A model generated the notes under the pieces. That model did no database searches. It worked only from the letters and a program-made list of their open reading frames with translations, and was not told where the DNA came from. Shown here one piece after another: positions 43,264-51,582 of a stretch of DNA of 64,000 bases. How positions within the stretch are numbered: the stretch's first letter is position 1; every line of letters begins with the position of its first letter. The translations under genes and the position numbers were made by a program. The stretch is from CALAMD01 sp035301345 (GTDB lineage Bacteria > Bacillota > Bacilli > Bacillales > Amphibacillaceae), in assembly GCA_035301345.1 (NCBI GenBank), contig DATGUM010000032.1, forward strand, positions 62,001 to 126,000, given 5' to 3'.

Positions 43264-44337
43264 TTAAACGTCAGCACTCTGTTGTTCTGTATTTTTATTT
43301 TTAGCTTTAGTTTCTTTCTCATCTTCTTGTTCTGCTTCAGCTTCTGGACCTTCATCTAAATTGTAATGATCACGTATCGCTAAATGAATTTCATCAAGTA
43401 GGTGAGAATTTTCTTCTAAATACTGTTTTGAGTTTTCACGACCTTGTCCGAGACGTTCTCCTTTATACGAATACCACGAACCACTCTTTTCAACAATATC
43501 AAGGTCTGAACCAATGTCTAATACTTCTCCAGATTTAGAAATGCCTAGACCGTACATAATATCAACCATCGCTTGTTTAAACGGTGGTGCAACTTTATTT
43601 TTCACAACTTTGACACGAGTCTTGTTTCCGACCATATCATTTCCTTGTTTTAATGTTTCTGCACGACGAACTTCTAATCGAACAGAAGAATAGAATTTGA
43701 GTGCTCTTCCACCTGGTGTTGTTTCAGGGTTTCCGAACATAACTCCGACTTTTTCACGAATTTGGTTAATGAAAATTGCAACTGTATTTGATTTACTAAT
43801 AACACCAGACAATTTTCTTAATGCTTGAGACATGAGACGAGCTTGGAGTCCAACGTGGGCATCTCCCATCTCACCTTCAATTTCTGCTTTCGGAACGAGG
43901 GCTGCTACTGAGTCAACAACGATAATATCAACTGCTCCACTACGAACGAGTGCTTCAGCAATTTCCAGTGCTTGTTCACCAGTATCTGGCTGTGATAACA
44001 GTAACTCCTCAATATTTACACCTAATGCACGTGCATAATTAGGATCAAGTGCGTGCTCAGCATCAATAAATGCAGCTGTTCCACCTGTCTTTTGTGCTTC
44101 AGCAATTGCATGTAGGGCTACAGTCGTTTTACCTGATGACTCTGGACCGTAAATTTCTACGACACGGCCTTTCGGATATCCTCCAATACCTAATGCAACA
44201 TCTAGTGCGAGTGAACCACTCGGTATCGTATCTAGTTTCTGTGCAGCATCTTCACCTAATTTCATAATCGAACCTTTACCAAATTGCTTTTCTATTTGAT
44301 TTAACGCCATATCTAAAGCTTTTTTTCTATCGCTCAA
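43264..44337 (-). CDS. recA: Recombinase RecA
   Basis: A 357-aa recombinase with Walker A GPESSGKTT, the LexA/ssDNA-binding loops (EIEGEMGDAHVGLQARLMSQ, NQIREKVGVMFGNPETTPGG) and an acidic C-terminal tail (GPEAEAEQEDEKE). The start is TTG, eight bases after AAAGGAGG. It drives homologous recombination, the SOS response and processing of DNA taken up through the ComG machinery. An SOS-box-like site lies upstream. Confidence 0.97.
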   Translation of the reverse strand: MSDRKKALDMALNQIEKQFGKGSIMKLGEDAAQKLDTIPSGSLALDVALGIGGYPKGRVVEIYGPESSGKTTVALHAIAEAQKTGGTAAFIDAEHALDPNYARALGVNIEELLLSQPDTGEQALEIAEALVRSGAVDIIVVDSVAALVPKAEIEGEMGDAHVGLQARLMSQALRKLSGVISKSNTVAIFINQIREKVGVMFGNPETTPGGRALKFYSSVRLEVRRAETLKQGNDMVGNKTRVKVVKNKVAPPFKQAMVDIMYGLGISKSGEVLDIGSDLDIVEKSGSWYSYKGERLGQGRENSKQYLEENSHLLDEIHLAIRDHYNLDEGPEAEAEQEDEKETKAKNKNTEQQSADV

Positions 44338-44367
44338 AGCAGCATCCTCCTTTAATTAACTATTTAC

Positions 44368-44417
44368 ATCATACATTGTTTTTCAAAAATAAACAACAAA
44401 AAGCGAATGTTTGTTCT
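44368..44417 (-). promoter_or_regulatory. recA promoter with LexA (SOS) box
   Basis: TTGTTT and TATGAT are spaced 17 bp apart on the minus strand (44391-44396 and 44368-44373). Just upstream, 44404-44417 reads CGAATGTTTGTTCT on the plus strand, close to the Gram-positive LexA consensus CGAAC-N4-GTTCG, with mismatches at the outer edges. Confidence 0.6.
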
Positions 44418-44508
44418 CATGTTTTAGTCATGCTTTTATGTTGAAAATTAAATATATCGGAACTCTGAACATTTAATTATCTATTTTCTCAAATTATAAC
44501 TGTACAAA

Positions 44509-45756
44509 TTACAATTTTAAATAATTAAATAAAAGTTCATAGCCTTTTAATGTTGCTCTGTGACGAATCATCGTGCGGTCCCCTTGGAATAAAAACTTTT
44601 CAACGAATGAGTATCCGCTATTCGTAACGATTGCAATATAAACTGTACCCGTCGGTCTTTCTTCTTTTGTAAAAGGTCCAGCCTCTCCTGTAAAGCTAAT
44701 ACCAATATCGGCCTTCAATACGTCGCGCACATTGCTCGCCATTTCTAACGCGCAAGCTTCACTAACAGCACTGTCATTTTTAATCGTTTCTGAACGGACG
44801 TTTAATGTATTAATTTTCACTTGTGAATCATAGCAAACGACAGCACCAGGTGAAATTTGAGATGCTCCTGGAAAAGAAATGAGACGTTCAATAAACTTTC
44901 CACCTGTTAAGCTTTCTGCTGACGCTACACGTACTTTTTTCTGCTGTAATAACTGAAAAACTTTTCCTTCAATTGTATCGTCATCTGCCCCGTAATAATA
45001 CGATCCGACGCGTTCTAAAATAGAATGCTGTAAACTTTCAATCTTTTCAAATGCTTCCGCTTCGGTCGTATCTTTTGCAGTTAAGCGAATGATTACACCG
45101 TCATCTTGAGCGAGAGGGGCAATCGTTGGATTCGTCTGTGCTTGAATCAGGTCTTTCAAGTCTTCTTCTAATTTTGATTCACCAATCCCGATAAATTTAA
45201 GTACTTTCGAACGAATGACCATACTTTCAGCTGACTGACCGAGTAAATAAGGAAATACACTATTTAACGACATCGTCTTCATTTCCCTCGGAACTCCCGG
45301 TAAAAATATCCACGTACTACCGATTGCTTCCACAATCATTCCTGGCGCCATGCCTGTTTCATTATTAATAACCGTTGCTCCTTCAAAAACACGCGCTTGT
45401 CGCCTATTATTTATGGGCATTGGTGTGTCCTGTGCTTCATAGAATTGTTCGATCGTCTGCATGGCCGGTTCATATTCATACATCTTTAACTCCGTTAATA
45501 CTTGAAAAGCTTCACGCGTCATATCATCTTCTGTCGGTCCTAAACCGCCAGATACAATAATAATATTTGAACGTTCAGCTGCTTGCTTAAACACATTAAT
45601 AACACGTGATAAGTTATCTCCAACTACTGTATGGTGAAGCGTGTTTATGCCTCGCGAACTGAGTTCTGAAGATAGCCATTGTGCATTCGTGTTCGCTATT
45701 TGACCTAATAGTAATTCTGTACCAATTGCAATTATTTCTGCTCTTTGTTCACTCAC
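44509..45756 (-). CDS. cinA: CinA (competence/damage-inducible nucleotide amidohydrolase)
   Basis: A 415-aa protein with an N-terminal MoCF-type domain (IIAIGTELLLGQIANTNAQWLS, VSGGLGPTEDDMTREA) and a C-terminal NMN-deamidase-like domain (VASAESLTGGKFIERLISFPGAS, TGEAGP). CinA acts in pyridine-nucleotide recycling and is linked to competence because it is co-transcribed with recA. I start at the GTG overlapping the pgsA stop codon (GTGA), seven bases after GAGGG; this gives the standard length. Confidence 0.92.
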   Translation of the reverse strand: MSEQRAEIIAIGTELLLGQIANTNAQWLSSELSSRGINTLHHTVVGDNLSRVINVFKQAAERSNIIIVSGGLGPTEDDMTREAFQVLTELKMYEYEPAMQTIEQFYEAQDTPMPINNRRQARVFEGATVINNETGMAPGMIVEAIGSTWIFLPGVPREMKTMSLNSVFPYLLGQSAESMVIRSKVLKFIGIGESKLEEDLKDLIQAQTNPTIAPLAQDDGVIIRLTAKDTTEAEAFEKIESLQHSILERVGSYYYGADDDTIEGKVFQLLQQKKVRVASAESLTGGKFIERLISFPGASQISPGAVVCYDSQVKINTLNVRSETIKNDSAVSEACALEMASNVRDVLKADIGISFTGEAGPFTKEERPTGTVYIAIVTNSGYSFVEKFLFQGDRTMIRHRATLKGYELLFNYLKL

Positions 45757-46331
45757 TTTGAATCCCTCATTACGTGCCAATTTTTATAAAAGTAATCAAT
45801 TCCAGAAATCGCTGTAATAATCATAGCGATATATAAAATAATCGTTGCGACTGGAATGTCGATAAATGAGAACGGATAATTATGTAGTAATAATAATAAG
45901 ATAGCTAAAATTTGCGTCACAGTTTTTAATTTCCCCATATTACTAGCAGCTAACACGATACCTTCACCTGCTGCAACGAGACGTAAACCAGTTACTGCAA
46001 ATTCTCGACTAATAATGATAATAACGATCCAAGCAGGAGCAAGTTGTAATTCTACGAGTAAGATAAGAGCTGCTGAAACGAGCAATTTATCCGCTAAAGG
46101 GTCTAAAAATTTACCGAGATTAGTAATTAAATGATATTTTCGTGCATAATAACCATCTAACCAATCCGTTCCAGCCGCTATTCCAAAAATAACTGTCGCT
46201 ACGAAATGTGATACAGGGAGCTCAGTATAACCGATATTCCAAGTTCCCCAGTCAAATGGGACAGATAATAATATAATAAAAATAGGAATTAAAAAGATAC
46301 GTGAAATAGTGATTCTATTCGGTATGTTCAT
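45753..46331 (-). CDS. pgsA: CDP-diacylglycerol-glycerol-3-phosphate 3-phosphatidyltransferase
   Basis: A 192-aa membrane enzyme making phosphatidylglycerol-phosphate. The CDP-alcohol phosphotransferase motif D-G-x2-A-R-x8-G-x3-D-x3-D is complete in DWLDGYYARKYHLITNLGKF followed by LDPLADK. Five to six hydrophobic helices are visible. Phosphatidylglycerol is also the substrate of the LtaS-type enzyme at 32-34 kb. It is coupled to cinA by a four-base overlap. Confidence 0.94.
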   Translation of the reverse strand: MNIPNRITISRIFLIPIFIILLSVPFDWGTWNIGYTELPVSHFVATVIFGIAAGTDWLDGYYARKYHLITNLGKFLDPLADKLLVSAALILLVELQLAPAWIVIIIISREFAVTGLRLVAAGEGIVLAASNMGKLKTVTQILAILLLLLHNYPFSFIDIPVATIILYIAMIITAISGIDYFYKNWHVMRDSK

Positions 46332-46370
46332 TACTTATCATTCCAATCAAAGTATTATTTAAACAAATGA

Positions 46371-46453
46371 AAAAACCGTTGAACGGGCTGCCTCTTAGCA
46401 GCACATATGAGAAGTGTGAATATTATTTACTCCACCTCTTCATTCGTTCAACG
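46371..46453 (-). ncRNA. Structured intergenic element between rodZ and pgsA (multi-branch hairpin with U-tract)
   Basis: On the minus strand CGTTGAACG and CGTTCAACG (46445-46453 and 46377-46385) can pair over 9 bp and enclose about 60 nt. A second perfect hairpin, GCTGC/GCAGC (46387-46391 with 46398-46402), and purine-rich segments with possible partial pairing lie inside. The outer stem is followed by GGTTTTTTC. It could be a branched terminator of rodZ, a leader of pgsA or both. No known family recognised. Confidence 0.5.
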
Positions 46454-46486
46454 ATTTTCAAGCGAATGACTCCATTGTATTTAACT

Positions 46487-47377
46487 TTATTCAGTCGTCG
46501 ATGGATTAAAATGTAACCATAGTTTTTGGTGAACTTTCTCATTCGGATAATCAATAGGCTCTCCATTAATGGATAATTTAAGTGCTGTAGAATTTCCGAT
46601 ATTCAAATACACTTTATCTTCTGTTAATGTGATTTCTTTCGGTGATTCTTCTTGATTAAACATTTGTACGAAATATGCTTCGCCACTTTCACCTTTCACT
46701 TCAACATACACTTCTTCAGTTGCTTCTAATGTCAGTACCCTTTCATCATCAGTCATCTGAATGCCTAAAATAGATTCTGCTGAAGACCCTTCGCCATTTT
46801 CAATGACGGAAATATCAATATCCTCATCTGCTTCTGGCTCATCTTCTGGTGCGTCCGCCTCATCTTCTTCAGACGTCCCTTCACCCTCAGATGTTTCGCC
46901 GTCTCCTGTTTCAGATTCACCTTGTTCGTCTCTTACTAATTCTTCATCATTTGTATCAACAACATCTCCGCTTTTATCAGAAGAAGACTTCTGAATTAAC
47001 GTCCAAGCTACGACAATAATCCCGATAATAAGTAATACGACAATTATTGTCGGCACAATTGAGAAGTTTGTTGATGATGATTTTTTTGCTGCTCGCTGTG
47101 CGCGAGTTATTGACTGACTCGTCGGAGTCTCATCTTCCGTTTCAATGGTGCTATCATCAAATCCAAATTCTGACATTAATTGATTGCCGTCAAGATCGAC
47201 TGCTGAAGCATATTCCCTAATAAACGCCTTCGCATAAAATTTACCAGGCAAAACTTCAAACTGCTCATTTTCAATAGCAGTTAAATATCGCTTTTGAATT
47301 TTAGTCTCTTCTTGTAATTCATCTAATGTAATATTCTTTGCTTCTCTAGCCTCTTTTAGTCTCAAACCAATCCCCAT
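46487..47377 (-). CDS. rodZ: RodZ/YmfM cell-shape protein with acidic extracellular linker
   Basis: A 296-aa bitopic protein. Residues 1-75 form a Cro-like helix-turn-helix (RLKEAREAKNITLDELQEETKIQKRYL) that in RodZ contacts MreB. A single membrane helix spans about 107-127, followed by an extremely acidic low-complexity linker (about 134-197, mostly Asp, Glu, Gly, Ser) and a C-terminal DUF4115 domain (TLEATEEVYVEVKGESGEAYF). The acidic linker is external and fits a saline habitat (inference). I use the second in-frame ATG (MGIGLRLKEA), which matches family N-termini. Confidence 0.88.
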   Translation of the reverse strand: MGIGLRLKEAREAKNITLDELQEETKIQKRYLTAIENEQFEVLPGKFYAKAFIREYASAVDLDGNQLMSEFGFDDSTIETEDETPTSQSITRAQRAAKKSSSTNFSIVPTIIVVLLIIGIIVVAWTLIQKSSSDKSGDVVDTNDEELVRDEQGESETGDGETSEGEGTSEEDEADAPEDEPEADEDIDISVIENGEGSSAESILGIQMTDDERVLTLEATEEVYVEVKGESGEAYFVQMFNQEESPKEITLTEDKVYLNIGNSTALKLSINGEPIDYPNEKVHQKLWLHFNPSTTE

Positions 47378-47394
47378 TGAAAACACCATCCATA

Positions 47395-48177
47395 TTAAAA
47401 ATCGAACATTGAAAAACCAGGTGACGTATCAGTTTTTTCAATGATATCATATTTTATTTCTTCATCTTCAGTTGTTCGTAATTCGATAATATAATCAAAA
47501 TCATCCATCGTGTATTCCGTTGATTGTACGAAAATATCTGGATGTTCAATGACTTTTATTGTTGGTAAACGCATAAGTTCACGTATTAATTCCCAATGTT
47601 GTTCATTTGCACGGTTTTTAGAAACGACACCATCAATAATATAAATGTTGTCATCACTATACTCTCCTGCTAACAACTCATTTCTAATCGTTTGTTTAAG
47701 TAATGTACTTGAAACAAATACCCATCGTTTGTTAGCACAAACACTTGCTGCAACAATTGATTCTGTCTTACCAACACGTGGGAGACCGCGCACACCAATT
47801 AGTTGGTGCCCATTCTCTTTAAATAGTTCTGCCATAAAATCAACGAGTAAACCTAATTCATCACGAATAAATTTTACTATTTTCCGGTTGTTTGTCATAT
47901 GAATATACGTTCCATGTCTTACAGCTAACCGGTCAGGAAGAATTGCTTTTCTTAATTTGACGATACGAATCGTATCCATCGTCTCTAGAATAAGACGTAA
48001 ACGAATAATTTGTTCATCGTGTTTTGCAAGCAACAACATACCTCGTCGCGCTTTTTCAACACCATTAATCGTAATAATATTTATCGATAACATACCGAGT
48101 AAAGAAGATATATCACCGAGTAAACCTGGTCGATTTTTTTGAAGCTCATATTCGAGATACCACTCAACTTTATCCAT
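47395..48177 (-). CDS. ymfK: DUF3388 protein YmfK
   Basis: A 260-aa protein with an ACT-like N-terminal domain (WYLEYELQKNRPGLLGDISSLLGML) and a P-loop-like segment GVRGLPRVGKTESIVAAS near residue 125. Length and neighbours (ymfI before, ymfM/rodZ after) match YmfK/DUF3388 of Bacillus, of unknown function. The combination suggests a ligand-sensing NTPase (inference). Of two tandem ATGs I use the second, seven bases after AAGGAG. Confidence 0.82.
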   Translation of the reverse strand: MDKVEWYLEYELQKNRPGLLGDISSLLGMLSINIITINGVEKARRGMLLLAKHDEQIIRLRLILETMDTIRIVKLRKAILPDRLAVRHGTYIHMTNNRKIVKFIRDELGLLVDFMAELFKENGHQLIGVRGLPRVGKTESIVAASVCANKRWVFVSSTLLKQTIRNELLAGEYSDDNIYIIDGVVSKNRANEQHWELIRELMRLPTIKVIEHPDIFVQSTEYTMDDFDYIIELRTTEDEEIKYDIIEKTDTSPGFSMFDF

Positions 48178-48253
48178 CATTAAGCTCCTTCTTCCTTATA
48201 AATCTTAACCTTAATCTTACCTAAACAGACGTATAAATGCAATTAATTTTTCA

Positions 48254-48973
48254 TTACATCCAACCGCCATCAACACGAATGACTTCTCCTTGAATATACG
48301 TCGTTTGATCACTCAGTAAAAATTGTACGACGTGAGCAATTTCTTCAGGCCTTCCCGGCCTATCTTCAGCAATATGTGATAACATAGCCTCTGTTTCTTC
48401 AGTCGATAAGTGTCCATTCATTTTTGTGTTAATAAAGCCCGGGCTAACGCCATTCACCGATATGCCACTTTGGCCAACTTCTTTTGCAAGTGCACGAATA
48501 AAACTGTTTTGAGCACCTTTTACGGTCGAATAAAGCACTTCAAAGCTTGCGCCAAACGTTCCCCAAATAGAGGAGATGCAAACGATATTTCCAGATTGCC
48601 TCTGAATCATCTCTGGTAAAATACCTTTCGTAATGACCCAAGGAGCTGTCACATGAATAGACAACATATGATCCATTACTTCTTCAGTAGATTCGTGAAA
48701 CAACCCATAATGAGCGACACCTGCGGCAAAAACGAGATTGTGCACTTCGTAGACGAGGTCTCCTAACAATCGATTCATTTCTTCTTTTTTTGTTAAATCT
48801 GCTTGAACAATAGCTAAAATACTTTCTTCTGGCAGTAAATTAGCAAGCTGTTCCATACGAGAACGATTTTTATTGTAATGTAAAATTAATTGATAACCTT
48901 CGTTCGCTAGCCTTTCAGCTATTGAAAAACCAATGTCTCCACTTGCTCCAATAATTAATACGTTCTTTCTCAT
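48254..48973 (-). CDS. ymfI: Short-chain dehydrogenase/reductase YmfI
   Basis: A 239-aa classical SDR. The cofactor motif is GASGDIGFSIAERLA, the catalytic tetrad includes Ser in CISSIWG and the YSTVKGA block (Y-x3-K), and the C-terminus has the typical VSPGFINTKMN and GEVIRVDGGWM. It resembles FabG-type 3-oxoacyl-ACP reductases; substrate unknown. It is in the conserved ymfF-ymfH-ymfI-ymfK-ymfM run. I start at the ATG six bases after AGGTG, giving MRKNVLIIGAS. Confidence 0.85.
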   Translation of the reverse strand: MRKNVLIIGASGDIGFSIAERLANEGYQLILHYNKNRSRMEQLANLLPEESILAIVQADLTKKEEMNRLLGDLVYEVHNLVFAAGVAHYGLFHESTEEVMDHMLSIHVTAPWVITKGILPEMIQRQSGNIVCISSIWGTFGASFEVLYSTVKGAQNSFIRALAKEVGQSGISVNGVSPGFINTKMNGHLSTEETEAMLSHIAEDRPGRPEEIAHVVQFLLSDQTTYIQGEVIRVDGGWM

Positions 48974-48982
48974 CATAATCAC

Positions 48983-50275
48983 CTAGTCATTGTTAACAAT
49001 TTTACAGATCGCTATTCGCTCTTCGCTTATCCATTCGTTTAAAAATGCGTTCACTTGTTCAACAGTCATTGATTCTACTTCATGAATCATCGTAAAGAAA
49101 TCAATATCTAACAAATGATAATCGACAAATTGATTAGCTACAAACTCCAAAGAGTTCATTTGTCGAAGTAAAAGTCCAATGCGTCTCTTTTTAATAAGAT
49201 TGACGTCTTCCGCTGATATTTTCATCTGCTTTGTTGATAGTAGTAGTTCTTTCGTTCGTTCAGCAAACTTATCTGGATTCACGCAGTTACCACCAATAAA
49301 TGTATAACCATAATCCGTTTCAAGTGTACTGCTGTATGAGAAACTACTATCAATTAAATCTTCTTCATACAATATTTCATAAAATTTCCCGCCTTTAGCA
49401 AATAAATAATCGAGCGTTAGACGGAGTAAAATCTCTTTTTCAAGTAAATCTTTACTTGATGTTCGTTGCCATATTTCCTTAATACCGACTGTACATTTAG
49501 GGATAGAAACAGGCATATGAATCGTATGATTTTTTATCGCGACATCTTCACGTTCTTCGGGGAAAAAGCGTTCAATCGGATGCTGCTCCTCAAATGATTT
49601 ATCCGCTTGATTATTTTCTATAAGCGTCATTATTTTCTCTTCGTCAATAGGGCCAGCAACGAATAAAACCATATTTTGTGGGTGATAAAATGTGTCATAA
49701 CACGTATATAAATCATCTTTCGTTATTTGCATAATTGAATCTACCGTTCCAGCAATATCGTGAATAATTGGGTAATTATGAAATAACGCTTGAACAGTCC
49801 CAGTGAAAGACTGCCAGCCAGGATTGTCATCATACATTTTTATTTCTTGTTCAATAATTCCCTTTTCTTTCTCAACTGATTCATCAGAAAAATAAGGTTC
49901 TTGAACGAAGTCTATAAGCGTTTCTATATTTTCTGAAATGTTGTCAGAAGCAGAAAATAAATAAGCTGTTTTCGTAAATGAAGTAAATGCATTTGCAGAA
50001 GCTCCAAACTCACTAAACTTTGAAAATACGTCATAACCTTCTTTTTCAAATAACTTATGTTCTAAAAAGTGAGCAATTCCTTTCGGGACAGTTACTTTTT
50101 CTTTTTTATTTAAAGGAATGAACGTATCGTCAATCGAACCATATTTAGTTGAAAAAATAGCGTACGTTTTAGAATATTCTTTTTTAGGTAACAAAATAAC
50201 TGTTAACCCATTTGGTAACACTTTCGTATAGACGGTTTCATTTAATAATTCATATTCTTTTTTATTCATCGACAT
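48983..50275 (-). CDS. ymfH: M16 zinc metallopeptidase YmfH (active-type subunit)
   Basis: A 430-aa M16 peptidase with an intact inverted zinc motif HFLEH (His69, Glu72, His73) in GIAHFLEHKLFEKEGYDVF. With YmfF it probably makes a two-subunit cytoplasmic peptidase like the AlbE/AlbF or MPP alpha/beta pairs. The two genes overlap: the start lies inside the end of ymfF. ATGs at 50275 and 50269 are both possible. Confidence 0.88.
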   Translation of the reverse strand: MSMNKKEYELLNETVYTKVLPNGLTVILLPKKEYSKTYAIFSTKYGSIDDTFIPLNKKEKVTVPKGIAHFLEHKLFEKEGYDVFSKFSEFGASANAFTSFTKTAYLFSASDNISENIETLIDFVQEPYFSDESVEKEKGIIEQEIKMYDDNPGWQSFTGTVQALFHNYPIIHDIAGTVDSIMQITKDDLYTCYDTFYHPQNMVLFVAGPIDEEKIMTLIENNQADKSFEEQHPIERFFPEEREDVAIKNHTIHMPVSIPKCTVGIKEIWQRTSSKDLLEKEILLRLTLDYLFAKGGKFYEILYEEDLIDSSFSYSSTLETDYGYTFIGGNCVNPDKFAERTKELLLSTKQMKISAEDVNLIKKRRIGLLLRQMNSLEFVANQFVDYHLLDIDFFTMIHEVESMTVEQVNAFLNEWISEERIAICKIVNND

Positions 50276-51554
50276 CACTACTCTCACTCGTTAATAAATA
50301 AACTGTATCGAGTGTCACTTCTTGAGCACGAGCGATTATATCGTTTTTAGTTACTTGATTAATCTGCTCAATGTATTGCTCAGGTGAACAGCTCTTGTTG
50401 TTCATTCTATATTGATAATCAAATTCAATAGCACCTTGTGGATTATCTAGTGTGTTTTTTACACTATGAACTAATAATTGTTTCGTTTCTGCAATCAGTT
50501 GTTCTGTTATTTCTCCTGCTCTTAACTCTTCTAATTGTTGTTCAATAATCTGGCGTGCTTGTTCATAATCTTCACTGGCAATACCGCTCATCACGATCAT
50601 CAACCCTTTATGCCCTTCAATGCGAGAAGCTGCATAATAGGCTAAACTATGTTTTTCACGGACGTTCATAAATAATTTCGAATGAGGAAACCCTCCAAAC
50701 AAACCATTAAATACTTGTAAGCTCGCGTAATGTTCGTCTGCGATTGTAACCCCTGTACGATAGCCTAAATGTAGTTTTGCCTGGTGAATCGGCTCTGTTT
50801 CAATAATCGTTTGTGCTTCTTTTCTTAATGAAACGTTTTCTCGCGCACTACTTTCATATCGAATATGTTCAGATGCTTTTTTCGCGCGGACATTATCACC
50901 GACTAATCGCTCTAAATCTATGCCGTCAAAGTCTCCAACAAAATAAATCGTTATCTCATTCGTTTCTAACACATGTTTATAATAATCAAACATTTTCTTA
51001 CCTGATATCGCTCGTAAGTCTTCTGCATAACCTAATGTATGCACACTAAATAATTCTTCACTACACATTTCATCGATTAAACGTTGATTAGCAAAGGCCA
51101 TTTTATCATCTTGCACACTCGTTATTCGGTTTTTTAATGTTTCTTTTTCGCGTTGAACAATTGCTTCATCAAAAGAGTTGTTTGTCACATTTGCATCATA
51201 CAATGTGTCGCTTAATAGCTTTATCGCTCGTTCGAGTAACTGTTCGTCTGCTGATAAATATTTTTCATTAGGTAGTTCTAAACGTAAACTGATAATGTGG
51301 TGATCGCCCTTCTTTGCTGTATCAGTTCGTAAAACTGCTCCATATAACTCGTCCAATTCACGTGCAAACGCTTGCCTCGTATGAAGTGTCTTCGTACTAT
51401 TTCGCAACAAACTTGGCAGAAGAGCCCGCTTCGTAATCGTTTCTTTATTTAACGGTTCTTTTAACTTAATGACAATATTATTCGTTTTATACTTCTTCGT
51501 CTGTATCATTTCTAAATGATAAGGATTTTGTTTTGTTAATAATTCATGTGCCAT
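50262..51554 (-). CDS. ymfF: M16 peptidase-like YmfF (zinc-less subunit)
   Basis: A 430-aa M16-fold protein. The region aligning with the zinc helix reads RQAFARELDELYGAVL and lacks the H-x2-E-H ligands, so it is the non-catalytic partner of YmfH. It has the substrate-grip features of the C-terminal domain (FGGFPHSKLFMNVREKHSLAYYA). The ATG follows AGGAGG by nine bases. The predicted pair is likely a heterodimer, as known in other split M16 enzymes. Confidence 0.88.
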   Translation of the reverse strand: MAHELLTKQNPYHLEMIQTKKYKTNNIVIKLKEPLNKETITKRALLPSLLRNSTKTLHTRQAFARELDELYGAVLRTDTAKKGDHHIISLRLELPNEKYLSADEQLLERAIKLLSDTLYDANVTNNSFDEAIVQREKETLKNRITSVQDDKMAFANQRLIDEMCSEELFSVHTLGYAEDLRAISGKKMFDYYKHVLETNEITIYFVGDFDGIDLERLVGDNVRAKKASEHIRYESSARENVSLRKEAQTIIETEPIHQAKLHLGYRTGVTIADEHYASLQVFNGLFGGFPHSKLFMNVREKHSLAYYAASRIEGHKGLMIVMSGIASEDYEQARQIIEQQLEELRAGEITEQLIAETKQLLVHSVKNTLDNPQGAIEFDYQYRMNNKSCSPEQYIEQINQVTKNDIIARAQEVTLDTVYLLTSESSDVDE

Positions 51555-51582
51555 TATTACCCGCCTCCTCATATATCATATT

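Noticed and set aside
46761..46994. Ser/Pro-rich plus-strand ORF
   Set aside because: Mirror of the low-complexity acidic linker of RodZ on the other strand.
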